DNA of 64,000 nt from positions 227,285 to 291,284 of the forward strand of contig CBINFS010000002.1 of assembly GCA_966250015.1 (NCBI GenBank). The letters are read 5' to 3'. Source of the DNA: CBINFS01 sp966250015. GTDB lineage: Bacteria; Bacteroidota; Rhodothermia; Rhodothermales; DASSAV01. This document shows positions 32,071 to 38,886 of the stretch, piece after piece. The notes below the pieces were generated by a model. That model worked only from the letters and a program-made list of their open reading frames with translations. It was not told the DNA's origin and ran no database searches. Position 1 is the first letter of the stretch. Every line of letters starts with the position of its first letter. The position numbers and the translations under genes were made by a program.

Positions 32071-33129
32071 TTACCGTTGTTGTCCGGCGGCTTGCTGTTC
32101 GCGGAGCTGCCGGCGGCGTTCGCGCATGAGGTCGTAGTAGCGCTGTGCGGCGCGGGCGTGCTCGGCGTGCGTTCGGCTGAATACGTGTCCCCCATCTCCG
32201 TTCGCCACGAAGTACCACAGGTCGTGTTTTTCGGCTTTGGCTACGGCCAGCAAAGAAGACCGGGGCGGATTGGTGATGGGACCGGGCGGCAAGCCCTGGA
32301 ACAAATAGGTATTGTACGGGCTGTCGATTCGTAAATCTTCGTAGAGCAGGCGCCGCTTTTTGCCTTCCTGTTGCATGACGACGTACTGAACGGTCGGGTC
32401 GGCCTGTAGGGGCATTCCGACCCTCAAGCGATTGAGGTAGACGCCCGCTACGCGGGGTTTCTCCTCGTTGATGGCCGTCTCCCAGTCGACGATAGACGCC
32501 AGCGTAACCACCTGTCCCTTGTCCAGGCCCAGGCTGTCGGCAGCGGCTTTGATTTCGGCGTTGTAAAACCGATCGAACTCGGTTGCAATCCTTTTAACGA
32601 CCGTCCGGGCGTCGGTGAGCCAGTAGAAGTGGTAGGTATCCGGTAGCATGTAGCCGAAGAGGTGCCGGGTATCGGTGCTCAGCTCGGCGGCCAGCGTCGT
32701 ATCGTTGAGCGCCTCGAGGAAGTCCTCTTTCTCAAACGCCATGGCTTTCGACGCCACCGCGGCCACCACTTCCGGCCGCGATCCGGGGGGAATGGTGAGC
32801 CGAACGGGCGTCTGGAGGCCTTTCCGGATGACGTCGAGCATCTGGTAGTTCGACGCCCCCTCTTTGAAGGTGTAATGCCCTGCTTTGACCTGGCTGGCCC
32901 AGCCTGTGGCCTTTCCGACGAGCTCGAAGGTCGTGCGGGAGCGGAGTATTCCGGCGGACTCCAGCGAATCGGCCACGGCGTCAAACCTCGATCCCGGGGG
33001 CAGCTTGACGCTCCGTTCTCCTTCGAACCCGGTCGTATTGGAGCCAAACACGATCTGATAGCCGACAAGCCCTGCGGCTGCCGCTACGATGAACAGGATG
33101 GCGCCAACGATCAAGAGGGTCTTACGCAT
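32071..33129 (-). CDS. mltG: Endolytic murein transglycosylase MltG
   Basis: 352 residues with an N-terminal membrane helix (about 4-25), a LysM-like region, then the YceG catalytic domain. In the catalytic stretch the usual SIVEKET reads SIVDWET (about residues 211-217), followed by INEEKPRVAGVYLNRLRVGMPLQADPTVQY. The enzyme cuts nascent glycan strands at the inner membrane and sets their length. The last 20 residues are Arg/Gln-rich. It lies downstream of tsaD and a chorismate mutase on the same strand after a 149-bp gap. The identification is safe; the effect of the Glu-to-Asp change is open. Confidence 0.94.
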   Translation of the reverse strand: MRKTLLIVGAILFIVAAAAGLVGYQIVFGSNTTGFEGERSVKLPPGSRFDAVADSLESAGILRSRTTFELVGKATGWASQVKAGHYTFKEGASNYQMLDVIRKGLQTPVRLTIPPGSRPEVVAAVASKAMAFEKEDFLEALNDTTLAAELSTDTRHLFGYMLPDTYHFYWLTDARTVVKRIATEFDRFYNAEIKAAADSLGLDKGQVVTLASIVDWETAINEEKPRVAGVYLNRLRVGMPLQADPTVQYVVMQQEGKKRRLLYEDLRIDSPYNTYLFQGLPPGPITNPPRSSLLAVAKAEKHDLWYFVANGDGGHVFSRTHAEHARAAQRYYDLMRERRRQLREQQAAGQQR

Positions 33130-33278
33130 GAAATTAGCCTGAAAGTAACTGCAATTGGTTATCCCCGGGTATCCACACCTTTCTGCTCGGAGAGTTTCCT
33201 AGCGGTAGTGTTCAACGGAGGCCTTACGTGAAGATTACGGTCACGTTTCGCATTTTGTAAGCGGTACAAACCGAAAAC

Positions 33279-33680
33279 TCAATCGGCAGTGTCGGCCGGT
33301 CCGTCGAGCCGGGGTTCATTTTCCTGGTAGAGGGAACGCTCGAGGGCGCGGGTCTCGTCGATGATACGTTCGAAGAGGCGTCGCACGGCCTGATCGGATA
33401 GCGGCCCCGTGTTGGCCTCCATCACGTTTTGCAGTACTTCTTCTTCTCTCGAAGGGACGTAGACGGGGATGCCCATCTGCTTTTTCAGGTGTCCGATGAT
33501 GTTGGCGACCCTGGACCGTTCATTGAGCAGAAGGAGCACGGCCCGGTCGAACGCGTCGATGCGTTTGCGGTGCGGATCGAGGTCTTCAATCGTCGGGTTT
33601 TCGGGAGCGGGAGGCGGCTCCGTAGTGATGAGCGTGAGCAGATCTCGAATGATTTGCTCTTTGGAATACGACATAGACAA
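33279..33680 (-). CDS. Chorismate mutase (AroQ type)
   Basis: 133 residues. The AroQ helical fold is visible from about residue 34: DPHRKRIDAFDRAVLLLLNERSRVANIIGHLKKQ contains the R..ID..D..L..LL..R pattern, with the substrate-binding Arg, Lys39-like and Glu positions. VPSREEEVL and the C-terminal RLFERIIDETRALE follow. It converts chorismate to prephenate in Phe/Tyr synthesis. There is no fused prephenate dehydratase or DAHP synthase domain. It begins 6 bp after tsaD, so the two are probably co-transcribed. The Asp/Pro-rich C-terminal tail looks disordered. Confidence 0.9.
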   Translation of the reverse strand: MSMSYSKEQIIRDLLTLITTEPPPAPENPTIEDLDPHRKRIDAFDRAVLLLLNERSRVANIIGHLKKQMGIPVYVPSREEEVLQNVMEANTGPLSDQAVRRLFERIIDETRALERSLYQENEPRLDGPADTAD

Positions 33681-33686
33681 AGCGAC

Positions 33687-34703
33687 TTAAACGACGGTGA
33701 GGGCAGGCACGGCGGTAAGGGTTAGAGGGCTCGTTATTCCGGCCGCAAGCTTGTACCGGGCGGTTACGGCAATCATGGCGGCGTTGTCCATGCTATACGC
33801 GAGCGCGGGCGCATGGACCTCGAAGCCGTGCTGCCTGCCGGTCTTTCGCGCCGCCTCCAGCAGCGCCGTATTGGCCGAAACGCCCCCCACGATAGCCACG
33901 TGACCGACCTGCGTCTCGAATGCTGCCTGAACGAGCACCTCGATCAGCACGTCGATGATGGCCTGCTGGAACGAAGCGCACACGTCCGCCAGATGATCTT
34001 CGAGCAGTTTTGCCCGCTCTTCTTCCGAAAACTTGTTCAGGTAATAAAGAACCGACGTTTTGATCCCGCTGAATGAAAAATCGAGCCCTCCGGGTCGGGA
34101 TCGGGGGAAGCGGTGGAAATTTGGATCGCCATTCCGGGCCAATTTTTCGATGCGCGGACCACCGGGATAGCCCAGGTCTAGCATTTTGGCGACCTTATCG
34201 AATGCTTCCCCGGCTGCGTCGTCGCGCGTTTTGCCCAGTACGCGGTGTTGGAAACCTTCCTCTACGTGGACGATCTCCGTATGCCCGCCCGAAACGACGA
34301 GGCAGAGGTACGGGAATGGTGGGCCGGGTGGATCGATCTTCACCGAATAGATGTGCCCTTCGAGATGATTGACGCCGACGAGGGGAACGTCCAGCCCGAA
34401 CGCGAGGGCTTTGGCGAAGCTGAGGCCGACGAGGAGCGAGCCCGCGAGCCCCGGTCCGTACGTCACGGCGACGGCGTCCAGGTCTTCCCGGCCGACGCCG
34501 GCTTCTTCCAGCGCGCGCTCGACGACGGGTACGATGAGCTGCTGGTGGGCGCGTGAAGCGATCTCAGGCACCACTCCCCCGTACGTTGTGTGCGCGAGCT
34601 GAGACGAGATGATATTCGACGCCAGGCGATCACCTTTTACGACGGCTGCTGCCGTATCGTCGCACGACGTTTCTATTCCCAGTATGACCGGTTTATCGGG
34701 CAT
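33687..34703 (-). CDS. tsaD: tRNA N6-adenosine threonylcarbamoyltransferase TsaD
   Basis: 338 residues, full length. It starts ILGIETSCDDTAAAVV and has the metal-binding HLEGHIYS motif (two His), the CLVVSGGHTEIV strand, a DDAAGEAFDKVAKML segment and the IVGGVSAN ATP-binding motif. With TsaB and TsaE it transfers threonylcarbamoyl to A37 of ANN-decoding tRNAs. It is the first gene of a tsaD-chorismate mutase(-mltG) group and divergent from a small secreted protein gene. Confidence 0.97.
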   Translation of the reverse strand: MPDKPVILGIETSCDDTAAAVVKGDRLASNIISSQLAHTTYGGVVPEIASRAHQQLIVPVVERALEEAGVGREDLDAVAVTYGPGLAGSLLVGLSFAKALAFGLDVPLVGVNHLEGHIYSVKIDPPGPPFPYLCLVVSGGHTEIVHVEEGFQHRVLGKTRDDAAGEAFDKVAKMLDLGYPGGPRIEKLARNGDPNFHRFPRSRPGGLDFSFSGIKTSVLYYLNKFSEEERAKLLEDHLADVCASFQQAIIDVLIEVLVQAAFETQVGHVAIVGGVSANTALLEAARKTGRQHGFEVHAPALAYSMDNAAMIAVTARYKLAAGITSPLTLTAVPALTVV

Positions 34704-34768
34704 TGAATACTAATTGAGTTGAATTATGCGTTTTACGTAAGAGAACAAAAAGGGTACGCACTTGGTTA

Positions 34769-34797
34769 TTGACAAAGGTCAAGCGAGGCTCTATAAT
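34769..34797 (+). promoter_or_regulatory. Perfect-consensus sigma70 promoter
   Basis: TTGACA and TATAAT are separated by exactly 17 bp, an exact match to the E. coli consensus. The predicted transcript starts near 34804, so translation must start later, at the ATG at 34840. Confidence 0.88.
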
Positions 34798-34839
34798 ACT
34801 TATTATCAATTACATTCCAGTCTAGTGAGGGAACGGTTC

Positions 34840-35391
34840 ATGCGTAAGTTGCTGCCTCTTCTGTGCCTGGTTGTTTTTCTGGCGGTAGCGATGCCGGCTC
34901 AGGCACAGTTACGCCAGAATTTGCCTGTGCAACGTGCCTCTTCGAAGTTGTTCGATTCGGAAGCGGTCAGCTTCGTGATGAACAAGATCTTCAGCCCCCA
35001 ACACTTCCGGATGCAGCATTCGTACGAGATGTCGTTCGGATCCTTCGGCGGGCATAGCTCATCGCTGGGTATGTATACGAACACGATGATGTGGCAGTTC
35101 GACCAGAAGCTTGCCGCACGCGTGGACATCGCTTTCGCGCATTCGCCTTTCGGGAACTCGTTTGGCCTCCAGCAGGGAATCGACGGTCAGGGCGGCCGTG
35201 TTTTCTTACGGAATGCGGAGATTGCCTACCGGCCCAATGAACGGGTCAACCTTCATTTTTCGATCCGCCAGAGCCCATACGGCGCCTACATGAGCCCGTA
35301 CGGTTACTACAACCCGTATTACATGGGAGGATATGGCTTCCGTGATTTCCACAGTGCGGACGATCTGTTCTGGAAAGACAATCCGAGATAG
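34840..35391 (+). CDS. Small secreted protein, unknown function
   Basis: 183 residues from the ATG at 34840, which has GAGGGA upstream. A longer frame from 34762 would contain the promoter and is ruled out. A clear signal peptide ends MPAQAQ. The mature protein has alternating hydrophobic strands (MQHSYEMSFGSFGG, NTMMWQFDQKLAARVDIAFAH) and ends with a Tyr/Gly/Pro-rich stretch (YGAYMSPYGYYNPYYMGGYG). It may be a small beta-rich envelope protein. The perfect promoter and strong terminator suggest high expression. I do not recognise the family. Confidence 0.8.
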   Translation: MRKLLPLLCLVVFLAVAMPAQAQLRQNLPVQRASSKLFDSEAVSFVMNKIFSPQHFRMQHSYEMSFGSFGGHSSSLGMYTNTMMWQFDQKLAARVDIAFAHSPFGNSFGLQQGIDGQGGRVFLRNAEIAYRPNERVNLHFSIRQSPYGAYMSPYGYYNPYYMGGYGFRDFHSADDLFWKDNPR

Positions 35392-35421
35392 TTTTTTGTT
35401 GTCATATTTTCTTTTTTACGG

Positions 35422-35460
35422 GCGCGACACGACGGAGACGTAACGTGTCGCGCTTTTTTT
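35422..35460 (+). terminator. Terminator of the small secreted protein gene
   Basis: GCGCGACACG and CGTGTCGCGC form a perfect 10-bp stem, followed by seven T. Confidence 0.93.
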
Positions 35461-35495
35461 GAGTGCTTATCGACTAACGGACGGATTATCCTTTC

Positions 35496-35957
35496 ATGAG
35501 CAAGCAAAAAGGCGGCTCCGGCGGCATTTTGCTGAACGTTGCACTGGTCGTGCTCGGCCTGGCCGTAGTGGTGCTGCTCTACTCCCTGGTGTCCGGTCTC
35601 GTGTCGCCCCGAACGTCGAGCCAGCGTGAGGAAAACCCGGCGCAGCTCGTTGGGGAGATCATTCAAGTGGAAGTGCGAAACGGCAGCGGCGTATCGGGGA
35701 TCGCGGCGCAGACCACCCGTTACCTGCGCCGGAACGGTTTCGACGTGGTGGAGGTGGGGGATTACAAGAGCTTCGACGTCGCGCGTTCGATGGTGATCGA
35801 CCGGGTGGGCAATCTGGAGAATGCGCGCCGCGTAGCCAGCGCCCTGGGCATAGCGCCCGAGCAGGTAAAGCAGGAGATAGACCTGGATTTATACCTCGAC
35901 GCTTCCATCGTGTTGGGCATGGATTATTCACAGTTGAAACCATTCGAAGAGGATTGA
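35496..35957 (+). CDS. LytR C-terminal-domain membrane protein
   Basis: 153 residues. A membrane helix (about 11-35, ILLNVALVVLGLAVVVLLYSLV) is followed by a LytR_C domain (about 52-140) with IQVEVRNGSGVSGIAAQTTRYLRRNGFDVV. This domain occurs alone or at the end of LytR-CpsA-Psr ligases and is thought to bind cell-wall or surface polymers. Here it stands without the ligase domain. It precedes rsfS on the same strand, an arrangement seen in other Bacteroidota, and probably shares its transcript. The molecular role is unknown. Confidence 0.85.
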   Translation: MSKQKGGSGGILLNVALVVLGLAVVVLLYSLVSGLVSPRTSSQREENPAQLVGEIIQVEVRNGSGVSGIAAQTTRYLRRNGFDVVEVGDYKSFDVARSMVIDRVGNLENARRVASALGIAPEQVKQEIDLDLYLDASIVLGMDYSQLKPFEED

Positions 35958-36076
35958 CGGAGTCCGCGCAACATCCCCGGTATACGGGCGTGCCATGCCT
36001 ATGAAGAAGTCCGCCCGCATCGCCTGTTATTGACTCGCCTGAAAGAGAGGTAATCGTCCACGAAGAAATTGATTCC

Positions 36077-36535
36077 ATGGCATCAACAAAACCTGCAACG
36101 TCGGCCCAACCCCGAACCAAAAAACGTTTAACTCAGAACCCCGCTCGAAAACTCGCCTACGCTGCCGTCGAGGCCGCACTGGACAAGAAAGCACACGACC
36201 TTCTCGTAATGGATCTGCGCGGGGTAAGCGGAGTAGCCGACTACTTCTTAATCTGTACTGGCGATTCGGATCTTCAAATCAAAGCCATTGCCGACTCCGT
36301 ACTGGACCGCATAAAGGATGAGTATAGCGAGCGCCCGTGGCACGTAGAAGGCTACGAACACCTGCAATGGGTACTCCTCGACTACGTGGATCTCGTCGTA
36401 CACATCTTCAGTCCGGAGCGGCGCGCTTTTTACGGACTCGAACGTCTCTGGGGTGATGCCACCACGGAGCACGTTCCGGATGACGGCTCTGCGTCGGACG
36501 TAAAACTGCTTCGCGCTGAGGATGGTGGGATCTAA
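36077..36535 (+). CDS. rsfS: Ribosomal silencing factor RsfS
   Basis: 152 residues. After a 35-residue basic leader the Iojap/YbeB domain covers about 36-130: DKKAHDLLVMDLRGVSGVADYFLICTGDSDLQIKAI, then RPWHVEGYEHLQWVLLDYVDLVVHIF. RsfS binds L14 on the 50S subunit and blocks joining with 30S under starvation. The N-terminal Thr/Lys/Ala-rich extension is longer than in E. coli. It lies between the LytR_C gene and a lipoprotein gene. Confidence 0.94.
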   Translation: MASTKPATSAQPRTKKRLTQNPARKLAYAAVEAALDKKAHDLLVMDLRGVSGVADYFLICTGDSDLQIKAIADSVLDRIKDEYSERPWHVEGYEHLQWVLLDYVDLVVHIFSPERRAFYGLERLWGDATTEHVPDDGSASDVKLLRAEDGGI

Positions 36536-36548
36536 TCCCACAGGAACT

Positions 36549-37064
36549 ATGGCCCGCCTATCGGTCTGCGTCTTACATACCGTCGTTTCTCTGCTCGTTT
36601 GTGGTTGCATCGGGATGCGGGTAGCCGAGCTGCCTCCCGACGAGCAGTACGCACATCGGTACGATCAGCGGAATGCGATGGGACGCACTACCATCGATAT
36701 CCGTGAGCCAGACAGCACGCGGGCGTACTTCGTCTATCCGGTTGTAATCGACAGCCTGCACGTGCGTCCGGCGCCATTTTTGGAAGGAGTACCCGTTGAG
36801 CAGCAAAGCGTGAAGGTGGAGGTGCTCCTGAAGGGTTCGTTCCCGGACGTTTGTTCTGAGCTGCACGCCGTTCGACAGGAACGTTTTGGGCACCTGCTCA
36901 ACGTTTGGGTTGAAATGCGGCGCCCACGAGGCGTTTCGTGTCCGGCCATCATACAGCCCTTTCGGTTTTATTTTGACCTGGAGGGGCTCTACACCGTGGG
37001 ATCCTATACGTTGAAGATCAACGGCACAGTCTATCCATTCACCATCAGACCCCCAGCGGAGTGA
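36549..37064 (+). CDS. Putative lipoprotein, unknown function
   Basis: 171 residues from the ATG at 36549 (AGGA just upstream). An earlier in-frame ATG at 36522 lies within rsfS and would add nine residues before the signal. The N terminus MARLSVCVLHTVVSLLVCGC ends in a lipobox-like VCGC. The mature part is beta-rich, with a C-terminal pattern (GLYTVGSYTLKINGTVYPFTI) suggesting an Ig-like sandwich, and has two further cysteines (Cys97, Cys124) that could form a disulfide. I do not recognise a family. It follows rsfS with a 13-bp gap and is probably in the same operon. Confidence 0.7.
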   Translation: MARLSVCVLHTVVSLLVCGCIGMRVAELPPDEQYAHRYDQRNAMGRTTIDIREPDSTRAYFVYPVVIDSLHVRPAPFLEGVPVEQQSVKVEVLLKGSFPDVCSELHAVRQERFGHLLNVWVEMRRPRGVSCPAIIQPFRFYFDLEGLYTVGSYTLKINGTVYPFTIRPPAE

Positions 37065-37102
37065 GTTATTTGGAGACGAATTCCGCAGGTGACGACACCG
37101 AT

Positions 37103-37474
37103 ATGTCACGACGATTTATTGCGGCAGGAGCCATTTTGGCTGCCTTGGCCGTGATGGCAGGCGCCTTTGGCGCCCACGCGCTCGAAGGTCTGCTTACGGA
37201 AGAGCGGCTTTCGACCTATGAGACGGCGGTACGATATCACATGTACCACGCGATTGCGTTGATCCTGGTGGGGTGGATCGGGAGGCGTAGAAAGGGCGCG
37301 ATGCTCCAATGGGCGGGATTCCTCTTCCTCGGAGGTATCCTGTTATTCAGTGGAAGTCTTTACGCGCTCGTGCTGACAGAAGTGCTGTGGCTGGGTATGA
37401 TAACCCCGCTGGGGGGCGTGGCGTTTATCGTGGGCTGGCTGCTCTTTGCCCGGGGTGCAGCACAGCCATATTGA
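37103..37474 (+). CDS. DUF423 small membrane protein
   Basis: 123 residues with four predicted membrane helices. The family start (RRFIAAGAILAALAVMAGAFGAHAL) and the pattern ETAVRYHMYHAIALILVG are typical of DUF423/YgdD-like proteins. The frame extends to a GTG at 37061 overlapping the previous stop, but the ATG at 37103 gives the normal N terminus and follows AGGTGA at a spacing of about 10 nt. The function of the family is unknown. It is last in the rsfS gene group. Confidence 0.88.
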   Translation: MSRRFIAAGAILAALAVMAGAFGAHALEGLLTEERLSTYETAVRYHMYHAIALILVGWIGRRRKGAMLQWAGFLFLGGILLFSGSLYALVLTEVLWLGMITPLGGVAFIVGWLLFARGAAQPY

Positions 37475-37517
37475 AGGCCATCGGATAGCCGCATCCCGGG
37501 CGCCGGCACAATGCCGG

Positions 37518-37877
37518 TCAGGAAATTTCGTCCTCTTCAAACAGGAGCGTAACGCTGGGCAGGAGGCCGTGCTCGCTCGCCAGCAGCAGCATCACCTCGG
37601 CCGCCTCCTCGGGCGTTTCGTAAACGCCGTACTCCTTGTAATCGACGGCCAGCGCATAGCCGATCTCATCCCCCTCTACCGGCTCGTAATCTTCCCATTC
37701 CGTGGCCTCCTCAACGACGAAGGTGCCGTCGTCCGGCACGTACGAGGCGAGGTACAGCTCACGCCGCGTCTGCGGATCGATCAGGCTCAGGTTCCCAATG
37801 GCGCCAAACTCGTCGTCGTAAAAAAACGTCTCTGCAATCAGGCGACGTGTAAAATTATCCAGGCTAAAGGGTGTCAT
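37518..37877 (-). CDS. Small acidic protein, unknown
   Basis: 119 residues, very acidic, with many Glu and Asp and few basic residues. Segments such as TEWEDYEPVEGDEIGYALAVDYKEYG and a final helix (PEEAAEVMLLLASEHGLLPSVTLLFEEDEIS) suggest a compact alpha/beta fold. There is no signal peptide or membrane segment, so it is cytoplasmic. I recognise no family. It lies downstream of lipB on the same strand after 150 bp, and that gap contains an ACCCTGC/GCAGGGT hairpin. Confidence 0.7.
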   Translation of the reverse strand: MTPFSLDNFTRRLIAETFFYDDEFGAIGNLSLIDPQTRRELYLASYVPDDGTFVVEEATEWEDYEPVEGDEIGYALAVDYKEYGVYETPEEAAEVMLLLASEHGLLPSVTLLFEEDEIS

Positions 37878-38027
37878 AGGTCATCAGGCTAATGGGTGAC
37901 TGTTTTACCCTGCAATACTCTTGGCAGGGTGGGCTGATGGAGGGTTTACCCCCATCGAGGCGGTTTCGTTCTCATTCGATCACTCGTGGGTGAACAAATG
38001 TAACATCGTTCTCACCCGGCACCGGTA

Positions 38028-38831
38028 TCAACTGAAACGATTCAGGCTCGGGATGATGCTGCTATCCGAATCGTGTGATGCGAGAAAGCGGGTGACGTCT
38101 TCATTAAGGTAATGCTCCAGGAAATCAAAGACCCGTCGATTTTCGAGCAACTCGATTTCCGCGTCAAAACGTGAGGCGAAATGCCGGACGAGCTCTTCCT
38201 GCACTTCCTCAACGTCAACCTCGCGACCAAGCTCGCGCGCGAGGGAGGTTACTCCCCGGTCGGTGATCCCACAGGGGTTTATGAAAGAGAAGAAAGAGAG
38301 ATCGGTATTGACGTTGAACGCCAGGCCGTGCATGGTGACCCAGCGGCTCGACCGTATGCCCATCGCGCAGATCTTTCGTTCGGGTCCCCGGCCGTCGGGC
38401 CCGATCCACACGCCCGTCCGTCCCGCGACACGTCCAGCATCAAGGCCATACGAAGCGCAGGTCAGGATGACGGCTTCTTCGAGCTCGCGGAGGTAACGAT
38501 GGATGTCGGTGAAGAACTGGTCGAGGTCGAGAATGGGGTATGCGACGATTTGCCCCGGTCCGTGGAAGGTGATGTCGCCGCCGCGGTCGATCCGGTAAAA
38601 CGTCGCTCCCCGCGCTGCGAGCGCCTCCTCCGAAAGGAGCAGGTTGGCGGCATTGCCGTTTTTGCCGAGGGTGAAGACCGGTGGGTGCTCGACGAGCAGC
38701 AGGACGTGCGGCACCTCTTCTCGAGGTTCTTTTCTTTTGGCCTCGATCAACCGGGCCTGTATGCGTTTCTGAAGCTCCCAGGCGGGGGCATACTCGACCC
38801 GTCCCATCCGGCAAACGACGACCTTTCGCAT
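38028..38831 (-). CDS. lipB: Octanoyl-[ACP]:protein N-octanoyltransferase LipB
   Basis: 267 residues. The LipB core is complete: RGGDITFHGPGQIVAYPILDL, RKICAMGIRSSRWVTMHGLAFNVNTDL with the catalytic Lys, and NPCGITDRGVTSL with the nucleophilic Cys. It transfers octanoate from acyl carrier protein to lipoyl domains of the 2-oxoacid dehydrogenases and the glycine cleavage system. The last 35 residues extend beyond the E. coli enzyme and look helical. lipA is not in the window. Confidence 0.96.
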   Translation of the reverse strand: MRKVVVCRMGRVEYAPAWELQKRIQARLIEAKRKEPREEVPHVLLLVEHPPVFTLGKNGNAANLLLSEEALAARGATFYRIDRGGDITFHGPGQIVAYPILDLDQFFTDIHRYLRELEEAVILTCASYGLDAGRVAGRTGVWIGPDGRGPERKICAMGIRSSRWVTMHGLAFNVNTDLSFFSFINPCGITDRGVTSLARELGREVDVEEVQEELVRHFASRFDAEIELLENRRVFDFLEHYLNEDVTRFLASHDSDSSIIPSLNRFS

Positions 38832-38886
38832 AGAGCAACGCTTCCGAGATTCTTCTTGCGATGTACCGACACGCCTTTCTGAGCGC

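Noticed and set aside
34762..34839. Longer start for the small secreted protein
   Set aside because: This stretch contains the exact TTGACA-17-TATAAT promoter, so it is not translated.
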